Below, one piece after another: positions 24,036 through 36,139 of a stretch of 64,000 nt of DNA. Numbering within the stretch: position 1 is the stretch's first letter; each line of letters starts with the position of its first letter. Position numbers and translations under genes: made by a program. Source of the DNA: Antitrichia curtipendula (taxonomy: Eukaryota; Streptophyta; Bryopsida; Hypnales; Leucodontaceae); NCBI GenBank assembly GCA_951230915.1, contig OX579639.1, positions 992,001 through 1,056,000 of the forward strand, written 5' to 3'. A model generated the notes under the pieces. That model searched no databases, was not told the origin of the DNA, and saw only the letters and a program-made list of their open reading frames with translations.

Positions 24036-25264
24036 ATAAAAAGAAAGGAAAGCATTGTTAACTCCTAAATGACCTAAGGATTCATCATTTTTAAAAAAAA
24101 AATTTGATTAATCTAATATAATTTTGATGGGGCTAAGATTTATAATTTGAATCTGAAAAAAATATTCTACATGTTGGTCTAAGTATTAAATAAAATTTAA
24201 CAAAAGAAAGTCCTATTTGACCCATCAATAAGTACTTCAAATTATTAAAAGAACATGAGACTTAGTTTGAACTTCTTCAACCTTTATGAGATCCCTAAAC
24301 TATGATCATCAATATATGATATTTAATGTGACAATTCTATTGTTTAGTGCACACAATTGGTTCTTTAAGGTACAGAAGAAGCTTCAAGGATACAAAGACC
24401 AAGCAAATGGGTACATTTGTGCTATCTTACTGTGAAGCATTAGTCCAATGAGTCGCTTGCAGTATTCATCAAGTACATCATCTGTGTTGCAAAGTCCCTT
24501 GTTGCATAACTCACTCAATAACAAAAAGGTTCCAGGATTAATAAATCCTTTGCAACAAAATGTGTCATTGACAATTGATCACCTAGTCACTCAATTTGAT
24601 TTATGGTTTCAAAACAAATAATTTGATTTATCATATTGTGAAACATCTAATTCAGATGGAGAAAATTTTGGCATCACTAAAATCAGCAAAGAACATCACA
24701 TGGGTTGGGTGAACTAGACAAATGAAAAGTCCCTACTTGACCTATTTAAAATTGCTTCAAAAACATGAAACCCAACATGCACCAACTACATTGATAAAAC
24801 TCTAGATTGATTGTTGGCGTAGTCCCTCATTGCATTGCCAATGTTGTGGCAAGATTGCACAATCCGTTGCCACAAAATGTGTCTTTGAAGATAGATCAAC
24901 CACTATAATATTCTTGAATTTCAAGGCAAGGGACCTTGTGCTTTCTATGAAGGAAGGCTCTTTTTACTACAGAACATCTTGAATGCAAGTTTATCCATGT
25001 ATTGTAGGCCATCATAACATTGTAACAAAATATATTCTTATTACAATAATATTGAAAAAGACCCCATGTCTTTCCATTGAATGTTATGAGTTACACACAA
25101 TTAGAGGATATAAATGTGAATGATGATGGTGAGATTTTTCATGCAGGTGGAATGCTGTTCTACATGCAAAACAACAATATGCAGTACATAAATTATGCCA
25201 ATTTCCTATTCACAACATAAGCCATGCAACTCTTTGTTGTAGGTCGCGAGACAAAAAATTGTGG
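24036..25264. other. Decayed coding remnants, unidentified
   Basis: Open stretches interrupted by stops on the plus strand, for example SLTIDHLVTQFDLWFQN near 24570 and LEDINVNDDGEIFHAGGMLF near 25110. The segments near 24200-24610 and 24720-24950 look like diverged repeats of each other. No domain recognised. Confidence 0.35.
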
Positions 25265-25830
25265 TGGACGTACAATCCAGTGAAAAGAGGTTGTCACCCC
25301 TAGTTTGTATTAGTTGCCCCTCCCCCCCCCCCCCCCCCTTTCTCAAAAATTTAAAGACCGTTGATTGTTTGTTTTTAAAAAATGTTTACCTTCAAAATTG
25401 CCGTTGATTTCTCAGAAAATCATAAGCTATTGATTTTGTGAGATTTAACTTGAGCCATCCAAATATCAATACGGATACAAATATGGATACCAAAATGAAT
25501 ATTGGATATAGATATAGTATTGTATATGAATACACCGTAAATATTGAATGTGATTACGAAAACATATACTATACAATATTGGATATGAATACGAATACAA
25601 ATACGGGTATGGGTACGGGTACAAGATACGGGATGTTGTTTATCCCATATTGTTTATCAATGGCATTCCTTTCTGAAAATTACAAGAGGGCATGGGGACA
25701 AGGGAGGGTATGAAAATTTAAAAATTTAAAAATTAATTTCAAATTTTTTGGGGGGTTACCAAAGAATTAATTTAAAAAAATTGGATTTTGGGTGCAATGT
25801 GACACAATGCACCCAAAACAGGCAGTCATT
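25265..25830. repeat. Right arm of the 0.5-kb inverted repeat pair
   Basis: Reverse-complement partner of 19876-20430, including the hexamer array (gaatacaaatacgggtatgg at 25591-25610). A run of 17 C at 25322-25338 replaces seven G in the left arm. The two arms enclose 4.8 kb. Confidence 0.75.
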
Positions 25831-26429
25831 GCCTACATTGCCATTGTATGGTGTACGTACAATGACCCCATTGTAGTTGCATAGTGTCAAGTGGATTATA
25901 TTCTCGGACACAATCCTAGCGGCGTATCCTACATAATCAAGTTCATCATAAATAACCCAACACAAGTGCACCACCATACAGCTTCCCTGCCTTCCATGCA
26001 AGCCCGGCCTCAGAAGATCCAATGCTTGTAAGGATTCTGCTACTTCAATAGCTATAGCTTCAACGCTAATGTTGTCATGAGAAATTTATCTAGTACGAGA
26101 TCTAGTACATATATATTTATGTATGGGAAATTTCAATGTAACATATTAAGATTCAATGTAGCTAAAATTTATCAATAAAGGTGTATATTATCATTTTTAT
26201 CATTTTTAGTTTTATAATTAGTTTATAAAATTTATTTAGCAAAAAATATATTGATCTAAAAAAGATGTCACTCCTATGGTTTTAGGAGTTGGAGGAACTA
26301 TTGAGTTCTGTCATGTGCATGGTACAACCATATAAATACTAGACAAATAAGTAGTAAGCCTAGATCTGACATTTCAAGTTTCAGGATTGACTATATCTTT
26401 GTTAGATAAAATCATTAAAAAAAAATGGA

Positions 26430-26876
26430 CTAGGAAAAAATCAAACACCTGTTGCTCATGTAGCTCTACTTGAACTAGCTGGACAAAGCAATCCTTCTCA
26501 ACCAATTCCTAACGTAACTTGTCTATTTGTCTCTCTAAGAGCTTCATCTCCTAATACTTATCATCTTTGTCTTTAGCTACATTATTCCGGTATTTCCATG
26601 TAGTATAATGTTTGGGAGTTGACTATCAAATTAAATGCTCCCCCTTGAGAGTCATTTCCTTCTCTAACTTTGGATTGCCAACTTGGCATTCTATCCACTA
26701 TTGGATCTTTCTCCCAAAGTTTTTGACTCATGTCATCAATTTGGGATGCATGTGATTCTAAAGTATGATTCGATCACTAACCAGTTGTCTTTGATAGATA
26801 GTCCTTCTTCCACAACTTTTGCTTTATTGTAGTTCTTCAATTTTCAATAGCAAGTGGCAGTGTCTTTGCTGGAGTC
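26430..26876 (-). pseudogene. Degraded coiled-coil-like coding remnant
   Basis: Read on the minus strand, segments such as NPKLEKEMTLKGEHL and EMKLLERQIDKLR stay open between stops. The Leu/Glu/Lys-rich pattern suggests a coiled coil. It stops at the edge of the large element starting near 26877, which may have interrupted it. Family unknown. Confidence 0.35.
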
Positions 26877-28371
26877 TATAAGCGTTTACTTATCCACCCT
26901 TGGTATGAGCATAACCAGGTTTTTGTTTTATTTATGTTTTTCATGCTAGGTGGGTGCCTAGGCATTGTCCATTGTGCCTTACAAGCAATGAATCTTTTCT
27001 GAGTGCCTAAATGTACACAAACTTGCAAAAGAGTCAACAAAATCTAACCTAATTGCAAAAAAAAACTTAAACAACCAAACTAACTAAGCCGCTGTGATTT
27101 TCTTATGAAAGTGATAAAAGACTAAATTTAGGATATGTAAGTTGTAGAAAATATTTTTCCAATTCCAAAAATATACAACACAAAGCAACCCAACCTTCTT
27201 AGCAAAAGATATGGTTGGATGAAGTTTAGCCTTTGGAAGGGTTATGTAAAATTCATCCACCTCTTTAACCTAGCTTCTAATTTCAATTCAATTTGTAATT
27301 TGGGTTACCTATTTAGGTTGAAAGTCACTTTCTAAGACACAAGTTTGAACTTGGATGGTTACTTACTCACAACTTTCATCTAACTTTTAATCCAACCTTC
27401 ATCATTCTATAACTTCTAGAGTTTTATGTCTTTCTTAACTTTTAAACTATGATTGTAGCTCTCTAGACCTCTCTCACAAGTTTCTACTTTTAATTTCTTC
27501 ATTTGATTAGACTTTTAAGTCCTTAGTTTAGTTATTCCTTGATTCTATGTCTTAGTGCTACCTTTGGAAATTTAGTATTTTTAAAACTTTGATAATTTTA
27601 ACTTGTAAGGACTAATTCTAGATTTCTAAAATGCTAAGAGACTTACTATTTGAACTCTCCTAGTGAAAGTTATGCATGGATGAAGTTTGACTATTAATTG
27701 GTCCTTCAAACTTCATCCATTCTTTTCTACTAGTTTACAATTCAAAACTAACTTTTAATTTTATTTAATTTTTTGTGTATTTTACTATTTTCTAAATTTT
27801 CATTCTTATTTCAATTGGATGATTTTAACTAAAGTTCATCCAATTTGACTTCTAAACTTCATCTGCCTAGATCTTTCTCATTTTAGCTTCACACTCTTTT
27901 TACCATATGTTTTTGGAAACCTTCAGACTTCTACAAAATGATTCTAAGTTTAAACTTGACTTGATACTTTATACTAATGGTTTGAGTTGATCCTAGGTCT
28001 TGGCCTTAATTAAAATTTGTTAATTAAGACAATTTAAAGTAAGAATAGAAGTTTAGTAACATAACTCAGACCGTGCTTTATCAATTAATTGTTCAAAGAC
28101 TCTTTCAAATTTCTTTTCTTAAGCCATCTTGGATTGTTTGGAAGTTTCTGTTCACCACTTTTATTTTTTGTAGATTTTTATAACAATGGCTTATAAATTG
28201 CCCTATTTCCTATGCCACCTTCCACGTCAGTGCCTTAGCAGTTGCCCCGTTGTTGTTGGGAAGTCATGTTCTAGGACTTGCAACTCCCCATCGACTATTG
28301 AACAATCATGACTAAGTCGCGCGGAAGTTCAGCTGCAATTAATGTATGAGTTGGCTAAGACTTGCATTTAA

Positions 28372-28980
28372 GCTTAGGGAGGGTGCACTTAATTCTACTA
28401 TAACAAACCACATGCGAACAAGTGGTTTCTAATAAACTATAATTTCAATCTAAAATTTTGAGCATTATTTAATAATGACTATAGGTTTCTATTGCCAAAA
28501 TTTCCAACTCAAATAAAATATGAAATGATTTCTAGAAGAGGTTGAAAATGAACTAAAATGGCATGTTTTTTCAACTCAAATAATTATAGAGAACACATTT
28601 AGATGACCATTGAATCAATATTCAACTCAAAATGAGCTTTCAATAGAAAGTTATTTTTTGGATTTTTTTGTTCATTTTTTAGACAATTTTTTCTTATATA
28701 ATGTAGAGGTGTGAAAGTTATTTCTCAGTTTTATAGTGTATCTTTTTACTTCAAAAATTTGTAACTAATTATTATTAACAAATAAAAATATCAATAATTC
28801 AAAATATAAACTTTCAAAGTATAAAAATCTATTCATATTTTATTTTTTTATTTTTATTTAAAATTCAAAAAGTATATAGGGGGTTCAAAATTTTGTTCGC
28901 ACATGGTTTCTAATGGATAATCTATGTGAACTCCCCAAGCACATGGTTTGTTGTAGTAGAACTAAGTGCACCCCCCGAGC
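28372..28980. mobile_element. 609-bp element with about 36-bp inverted ends
   Basis: The left end GGGTGCACTTAATTCTACTA and the right end on the reverse strand GGGTGCACTTAGTTCTACTA continue into a shared ACAAACCA stretch. The interior has no gene. The exact outer borders and target duplication are unresolved. Confidence 0.7.
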
Positions 28981-30366
28981 CCTTTTGTCCACTCTTCCCT
29001 CCATTTCTACTTGGGCAATTGAGAATCAAGTTGGTATAAGTATGAGCTTTGAGAGAGATGCATTATAGAGAATGATTAAAGTTGTTGATTTGTGAAAGGC
29101 ACTTGATCCCAATGTATGTTACTTCTTCTCTTATTTCTATCTATAGCTTTTCTTCTAATTTTTTGTCCTACCTAAACTATCTCTACTCTACGCTACCTAA
29201 TTACTACTCTCTATTCCTCCCTTTGTCTACCTATCCTTATCTAATTTCCTCCCAACTAATCCTACCTTCTCCCTTCCCCCAACTTTTAATCAAACTTAGA
29301 TTTCGACCAAGAGAAGAACGGTTCTTTTTTAGACGACAATGACATGGACCCCGAAGGCTACCTAGACCCTGTTGTTGCTGGCTTCCGCCCAGTATTTGGT
29401 CCGGTCTAGTACCCATTTTCGGTGTTGACTCCGCTTGATGGCTTGCTTGTCCAATGTCCGGCCTTCCGCCGGCCCAGCCACCTACCTATCGGGTATTAAT
29501 TGGGTGCTAGGAGTGCCAACTAGTATTGGGGGGTGCCAACTAGTTGCTAAGGGTGTTGGCTAGTGGTGGGGTGCTAGCTGGTTGTTTGGTATTTAAACTA
29601 ATTAAACTAGGATCTTATTGCTCTACTACTCGGTTCGGGTCTCTTGGCTAAACTCTTGGTATTTGGATATTTAAAAACCAATAAGAATCCACCAACGTGG
29701 ATATTTGAAAACTAAGTAATTTAGTTCCAAAGACTAGCTTGAATACCTAGGATTAGTTTTTGGAAAGTTTTGGAGGTTCAAAGCTTCGTAGCAAGAATGT
29801 AGCTTTGAAACACAACAAAATGCTTCTACCACCTAGATTCAAAGTTATGCAGTAAAGACCCATCACAACGGCATCACTAAGGTACAATGGAGGATTACTT
29901 TAGAATTAGTACAAGACAAGGCAATTCTATTGACCTGTGAACATATAAACCTTCAAAGAACAAAAGAAAAATATGAGCAATATATAGAACGTGGTAGGAC
30001 CCCCACAACCTCCACAAGCTTGAAAAAACAACACAATAGGCACAAAAAAGCTTCAAAAACATTGTCAATGCAATTTGGCTAAAAATGCCAAGAATTTAAA
30101 CATAAATTGGACCCAACGAACCCAAATACAAGAATGGGGGTGTTTTGAGAGGAAAACAGGTGCCCTCATATACTTTTATGGGGCACCCCTCTCTTCTCCT
30201 CTTCTTCCTACCTAACTAATCCTATCCTCTCAAGATTTTCATTTCTATCTTTTGAGTTTTGACTTTCCAAATTTACTTAGATCCTTGTTGGACTTTCCAA
30301 CCTCTTTAGACCTGTATCATATGACCTTAGATCTTTGTTGACTTTCCAATCTAAATCTCCATCCTA

Positions 30367-31126
30367 TAGTGACTCCTCAAAGTAGTTGGCCACCATATAA
30401 ATTGCTCTCATAAATTGAAAAATTAGAATTTTGAAGTGAAATTTGGACATGTTGTACTAAAGAGATTCTACCCTCATGTGCAAATTCACTTAGAACGGAC
30501 TACATTTAGACCTATTATTATTTGAATGAAATTTCTATGTAAAAATATATTTTTTGTGAGAAGCCAAAATATTCATTTTTTTTATAGGAAGAATGTACAT
30601 CTTGACTAGAATCATATGCTACAAGTTTTATGAATTTCAGATTTTTATTGATTGAAATCTTATCGATTGAAATTTGACCTCAAAATTTTTATTTTTTTAA
30701 TTTTCACTCCATAAATTGGATTTATATATATATATATATAATTTGATGTTACTTTGAATTTATTTTTTTTTCAATTTATGAAGTAAAAAATAAAATAGAT
30801 AAAATTTTGAGGTCAAATTTCAATCAATAAGATTTCAATCAATAAAAATCTGAAATTCATAAAACTTGTAACATATGATTCTAGTCAAGATGTACATTCT
30901 TCTTATAAAAAAATGAATATTTTGGCTTCTCACAAAAAACATATTTTTACATAGAAATTTCATTCAAATAATAATAGGTCTAAATGTAGTCCACTCTAAG
31001 TAAATTTGTAGATGAAGGTAGAATCCCCTTAGTACGACAACATGTCTTTATTTCACTTTATAATTCTAATTTCTCAATTTATGAGAGCAAATTATATGGT
31101 GGCCAATTACTTTTGGGAGGTCACTG
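30367..31126. mobile_element. 760-bp foldback element with TA target
   Basis: Two arms of about 350 bp run in inverted order around a (TA)n core at 30724-30742. The ends are TAGTGACTCCTCAAAGTA and CAGTGACCTCCCAAAAGTA. TA lies on both sides (30365-30366 and 31127-31128), consistent with a mariner/Stowaway-type target. The long arms would form a stable hairpin in RNA. Confidence 0.82.
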
Positions 31127-32368
31127 TATGCCCCTAGATTTTTGTTGACTTCTTGATCTCTAAATTTTTTTGTCCTACTTCTAGGTTTCTATTTCCTACG
31201 CTGGTTCAAATACTAACTTTTGAAGATTAATTCCATATTACAAATGGATTGTGCCATTGGCTTCAAAAGGTCATTTCAAAATTGGTGACACACTCCATTT
31301 CTTTTTTCCTATATCAAAAAACTCATCGAAACTTAGTGCCAGTTAGGACCCTAAAAGAGGTAAAAACTCAAATTTTAGAGATAGATTTTTGGGTGAAAAT
31401 AAATTGCCTAGGTTCCTTGGGAGGTGTGAGGGGATAAAAAAAGACCTATCTTGGACTTTATTCCAATTTCATATGCTCCTAGAACACCGGTCAATTGTGT
31501 CGTAATCTTCAAATTTGTCAATTGTCGGAGAATCTCATTGGTTTGGATACCTCTAACTATCAAAATGTCCTGAAAATTGTTGGGGCATTTATTAATATAA
31601 AAAAAGGTAGTCTAATTTTTAGTGAGATTTTATTGCCAGCTAGATAATTTTCACAAATTTCCCCTCGTAGTCTTTGACAATTGACCATCCAAAAAAACAT
31701 CTTCTAACTATCAAAACAATTTGAGATTTTTTATGGAACCTCCCATGGAATTCCAAAAAATAGTTGAGAGCTGATATCTTACTTTGCATCATTGAAAAAT
31801 GAGGATTTAAATCTTGCCTCCTCTCTTATAAATGATTAATTAGAAAATCTTCTATAAACAAGGGAATCTTGGCGAATTGACTTCATTTCTAATTTTCTAG
31901 CTTTCTTTTGTTCCTCTATTACCATTATACGGTGGTAGATTCCTTCTACCAATCTATCTCGTGATGGAAATTCCTATAGGCTACAATTGAGGTTTCTGCT
32001 ATCTCATTGATGTAATGGAAAACTGAACCCATTACTGGGATTCGACCTACGGATCTCGTGGGGACTCCCTCGACCAATTTAGCTGTGATTAGTCACCAAT
32101 TTTAGGAGGTTTTAGGCTAATTAGGATATTTTCACTCAAACCTTCTAACTTCCATTAACTTGGGGTTCTAACCTATGTACAAGTGGATAATGGGAATATT
32201 TTAGATATAAAATTCTATTGTAGACCAAATATTATATTGACATGTAACATATCTATTTTGGTTCTACACTCTTTTTTGAACTTTTGTATATAATTATAAC
32301 TTAAATTGCAAAATTAGAAAGAAAATAAAACTAAATATGAATCCTAAATGACAAATTGGAAGCTCACA

Positions 32369-34350
32369 TGGACAAGCCAAGAGTACCACTTTTTGCACAA
32401 GGTTAGTTACAAACAAGTTAGTATGAGTAGGCTAGTGCAAAACTTGAATACACTCACACAAATTAGTGGAACACTTGGTTAGTACAAAAAACTCAACAAA
32501 AACTTATACTAGAGGCTCTTCAAAGTGGCATTGCCAAAGTACAGAGAGGGATTACTCTATAGTTAATACAACAAAGAAAACAAGTGTCAACTCAATAAAA
32601 CTCAAATCAGACACTTCAACAAGTTATTAACAACAATTCAAACTTAAACAAAGTGAGTTAGCAAAATTTGAAAGAATTTCCAAGTCCTTCAAAGCTTATA
32701 AAAACAACAATAATTGGAGCTTGAAATGCTCCCAAAACACATACATTTAGTAGCTTGGTTAAAAAAAAGGCCAAAAAAATCCAATTGAATGGACTGATTT
32801 GCTAACATTCCAAAAAATGGTTATAAAGGGTATTTTGAGATGAAAATGAGTGCCTTTTTAAACCCTTTTATGCTCAAGGACACCCACCTCCTCTCATTTT
32901 CAAGTGGTAAACTTATCATTTAGGATTTTCATTCTAATTCTTCACTTTTGACTTTCTACATTGGACCAAAACTCTAACTTTTGGAAAAAAGACTCCAAAT
33001 CACAAACGGATTGCGCCATTGACTTCAAAAAGCCATTTTCAATCTTAGGAACCTTCTATCATCTTTCCATCTTCAAAATCTCATTGAAATCTAGTGGTAT
33101 TATAATGACCCAAAGGATTTAAGACCCAACTTCGGGATTTTGATTTTTTTATAAAAATAACAACTAGCCTAGGCTCTTAATTAGGTATAAAGGAGTAAAA
33201 AAAGACCCTGCTTTGACCTCATTCTACTTTCTTATGCTCCCAAAACGTTGGTCCTTTCCGCTAACAATCTTTAAATTTGTCAAATTTGAGAGAATCTTGT
33301 CAATTCAGATACTTATGGTTATCAAAAGTTCTTGAAACTTGTTGGAGCATCTTATTAACATAAAATAAGCTATTTTAATTAATAATGAGATTTTAATGCA
33401 CCCTGGGTAATTTCTACAAATTTCCCATTGTGAATTTTGACGATTGACAATCCAAAAGAAGATCTTTTGACTATCAAAATATTCCAAATTTTTTTGTGGA
33501 ACCTCTCATAGAATTTTATAAAAGATGTGCAAGCTCATATTCTTATTTTGCACATGCAAAGAAAGAAAATCAAATCATGCTATCTCCTTTAATTTTCCAG
33601 TGAACAAATAATCTTTCACACAAAGGGAAATCTGGACAAAATGATTTTGCTGTTGGACTCCTAGTGTGATTTCCACCTCAAAATACTATACTCCAGTTGT
33701 GAATGCCTTCCACTAGTCCATCCTGAATTTCTCACTAGAAGAACCCCGTATTTTTCTTGACACATTTTTTGTGACATTATGTTGTATTTGATGTTCCAAC
33801 TAACACCTTACGCTATGTATAATGTCTAATGTCAATGTTGACATTAGACATAGCGTAAGGTGTTAGTTGGAACATCAAATACAACATAATGTCACAAAAA
33901 ATGTGTCAAGAAAAACATGGGGTTCTTCTAGTGTCTTCATCTATAGGCTAACAATTGGAGTTTTTACTATTTTGCAAAATGTTATAGGAAATTGAAACCT
34001 TTCTTTGGGAATCAACTTAGGATTCTCATATAGGTCCCCTCAAACCAATTTAGATAGGATTTATCACATGCAAAGTAGGTTTAGGCAATTTGCACAATTT
34101 CTACTAAATAGCTATAATTTGCACAAATTCTAGGTTTCCACTTTATTCACATGCAAGATTTGAGGTTTAATTTAAGCAAAATGCTCTATTTAGGATAAAA
34201 TAGCATATTGCCATGTGACATACCTATTTTAGTTTTTATACTTTTGGGGGGAGGGAGGGGGGGAGGGGATATATAAAATTACATTCAAAATTAAAAATAA
34301 TATTCAAAATTTAAAAATATAAGTCCCAAGTGACAAAATGGAGACTCAGA
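32369..34350. mobile_element. TG...CA-type long element, 5'-truncated copy
   Basis: Shares its interior and 3' end (aagtcccaagtgacaaaatg) with the elements at 54419 and 38291. It starts immediately after the end of the preceding copy and lacks the left terminus. It is interrupted by the CACTA MITE at 33733-33933. G-rich run at about 34248-34268. Confidence 0.6.
33733..33933. mobile_element. CACTA-type MITE, 201-bp palindrome
   Basis: The ends are CACTAGAAGAACCCC in inverted orientation, with arms of about 100 bp that are nearly identical. Target duplication TCT at 33730-33732 and 33934-33936. It contains gacatt/aatgtc motifs. Confidence 0.92.
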
Positions 34351-34393
34351 TGCCCCTTGTAGTTGTTTTTTATGTAAAAAATGATCATATTAA

Positions 34394-35596
34394 CCCCTAA
34401 AGGACCAAACACCGTTTTTTGACAACATAGCAATTTTGGGCAGTTCACCCCGACTAAATTTTTTTTTTCTTTGAAATTTTCAAACAAGATGTGCCCGAGG
34501 AGTGGCTTTAAGGCCCAACAATATTTATAATTTTTGACTAGGTGGTTAAAAAGTTATTGCATGATATGTCATTTTCATAGGTCGGCGGGCAGCCCTAGTA
34601 GATGAAAAAACTTCTTTAAAAATCACTTTTTTTTAAAATAAAAATTTGAAACTGGTTCTTTAGATTTATATATACATGAAAAGCTTTTAATCATTCCCTT
34701 TTGATTAATGAGATGAAAGTTATGAGGAGTCTTAGTTTGAGCGCAGTTATGGAATCTCTACTCTAATATAAACTTTGAAGTCTTTTATTCAACTCAATTT
34801 TCAATATTTTTGAAAAAAAATAAAAGTATTGGGTGTAGATTGTTTATTACAACATTATAACCATTGGATATTGGCATTTTTCAATTCCATATTTAAATTC
34901 TTAACTATTTAGTGTTTTAAACATTCTCTACCTCTTTCTACTTACTATTTTTTTCTTATATTTTTTTCAATTCCAAATGATCTAAAATTTTTCAAGAATG
35001 TAGCCAACTTGCCTTGAAGAATGAATCCAAAGAATAACCACCATTTTGGACATTTTTTCATACAAATGTGATCTTGTGAAGTTCAGCTGCCTGAATTTTT
35101 GCAAGGAAAAGAAAAGGATTTTGTCAATTCAAACGCTATTATCTTGCAATCCACATGGTGGAAATTTTTGAAATTTTTTTCCACAACTTCTCAAACTAAT
35201 TTAATACAAGATCATATGGTTATATTTTTTCAAAAATGTTTTTTTCAAAAATTTGGTACTTGTATTAGAAATAGCATTTTTGGAGCATTTTTGGTAAAAA
35301 CATAGTCTCTGACCTTTAAAGTAGGCACCCCCAAAATGGCACCTGACCTTAAAGCGCCATCTACAGGCTATGTACATTTCCAAAATCAGTTATGTACCTA
35401 TTTGGATGGAGCGCTTTTAGAAACAAACTTAGACCCTTAATAACTTTTGCATACGGTGTCCAAATGCCATGTTCTCTGGTGCGTTGGAACCTCCTTTCAC
35501 TTGGCAACAAGAATACATGAAAATTTGACCAGTCTAATAGTAGTGACTAAGCTCAGTACCAAAAAGTGGCGGTTTTGGGTGTACCCACCTTAGGAG
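34394..35596. mobile_element. piggyBac-like non-autonomous element with a nested MITE
   Basis: TTAA at 34390-34393 and 35597-35600. The left end is CCCCTAAAGGACC. The right end reads CTCCTAAAGGTC on the reverse strand once the MITE at 35319-35590 and one TA are removed. No coding capacity. A related copy, better preserved at its right end, lies at about 45885-46760. Confidence 0.75.
35319..35590. mobile_element. TA-target MITE, copy 1 (272 bp)
   Basis: TA at 35317-35318 and 35591-35592. It shares about 90 percent of its sequence by eye with 41561-41831. The inverted ends are imperfect (AAGTAGGCACCCCCAAAA against AGGTGGGTACACCCAAAA). Removing it plus one TA restores the inverted end of the host element. 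Confidence 0.88.
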
Positions 35597-35636
35597 TTAA
35601 ATACAACAATCAAGATAAATACATTAAATACCCTTT

Positions 35637-35840
35637 TTATTCAGGTTTATACTTTAAATTAAAAAGAATGATATCTCCAAGCAGGCCGAAATCCTTCCAG
35701 GCATAACTGAAAGGCTGTTCAGAGGCCTGGGTACCATCCCAATTAGCAATAGCAACGCCCTCTTCTTGACTGAGCCACGAAAATGCAAACTGACCTTTTT
35801 TATGCTGCATCTTCTTCACATCGCCAAAAATCCATCATAT
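35637..35840 (-). pseudogene. Exon-like fragment, unidentified
   Basis: The frame from about 35840 to the stop at 35637 reads FGDVKKMQHKKGQFAFSW and continues for about 65 codons, with balanced composition unlike the AT-rich surroundings. There is no ATG and a stop lies just upstream. It looks like the last exon of a gene or a gene fragment. I do not recognise the protein. Confidence 0.35.
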
Positions 35841-36139
35841 TCAATGCTAACAGTCTTATTGCAAAGCGTTAGGGATAGAGAACAATTTGCTTTCCACTAA
35901 AGTCTATTATCAGGCAACCAATGACGTACCACAAATAACACGCGTAGGTTTCTTGATTCTCAATCCCCCTTAACAAGACATGCCTAAGATAAACAACAAC
36001 TCCAAAATAGTACTCCGTTCAATAGGAAACTTAATTAAGTGTTGTGGATCAATACAACAAAAGAACTACCTTTTAGTGACTTTTTTGCGCTTCTCCTAGA
36101 ACTCCTTCAATCTTTGTGTCATACACTAATCACAAGGAC

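Larger units (their letters stand above)
26877..32368. mobile_element. TG...CA-type long element, copy 3 (diverged)
   Basis: The left end (gcgtttacttatccaccctt) matches the start of the element at 54419, and the right end (tgacaaattggaagctcaca) matches its finish. No convincing target duplication remains. It carries a 609-bp inverted-end element (28372-28980) and a 760-bp foldback (30367-31126). No reverse transcriptase, integrase or gag frame was found. Confidence 0.6.

Noticed and set aside
20386..25305. TAGGGGTG ends as the termini of a 4.9-kb hAT element
   Set aside because: The inverted similarity runs through these motifs on both sides, so they are not borders, and no 8-bp target duplication was seen.
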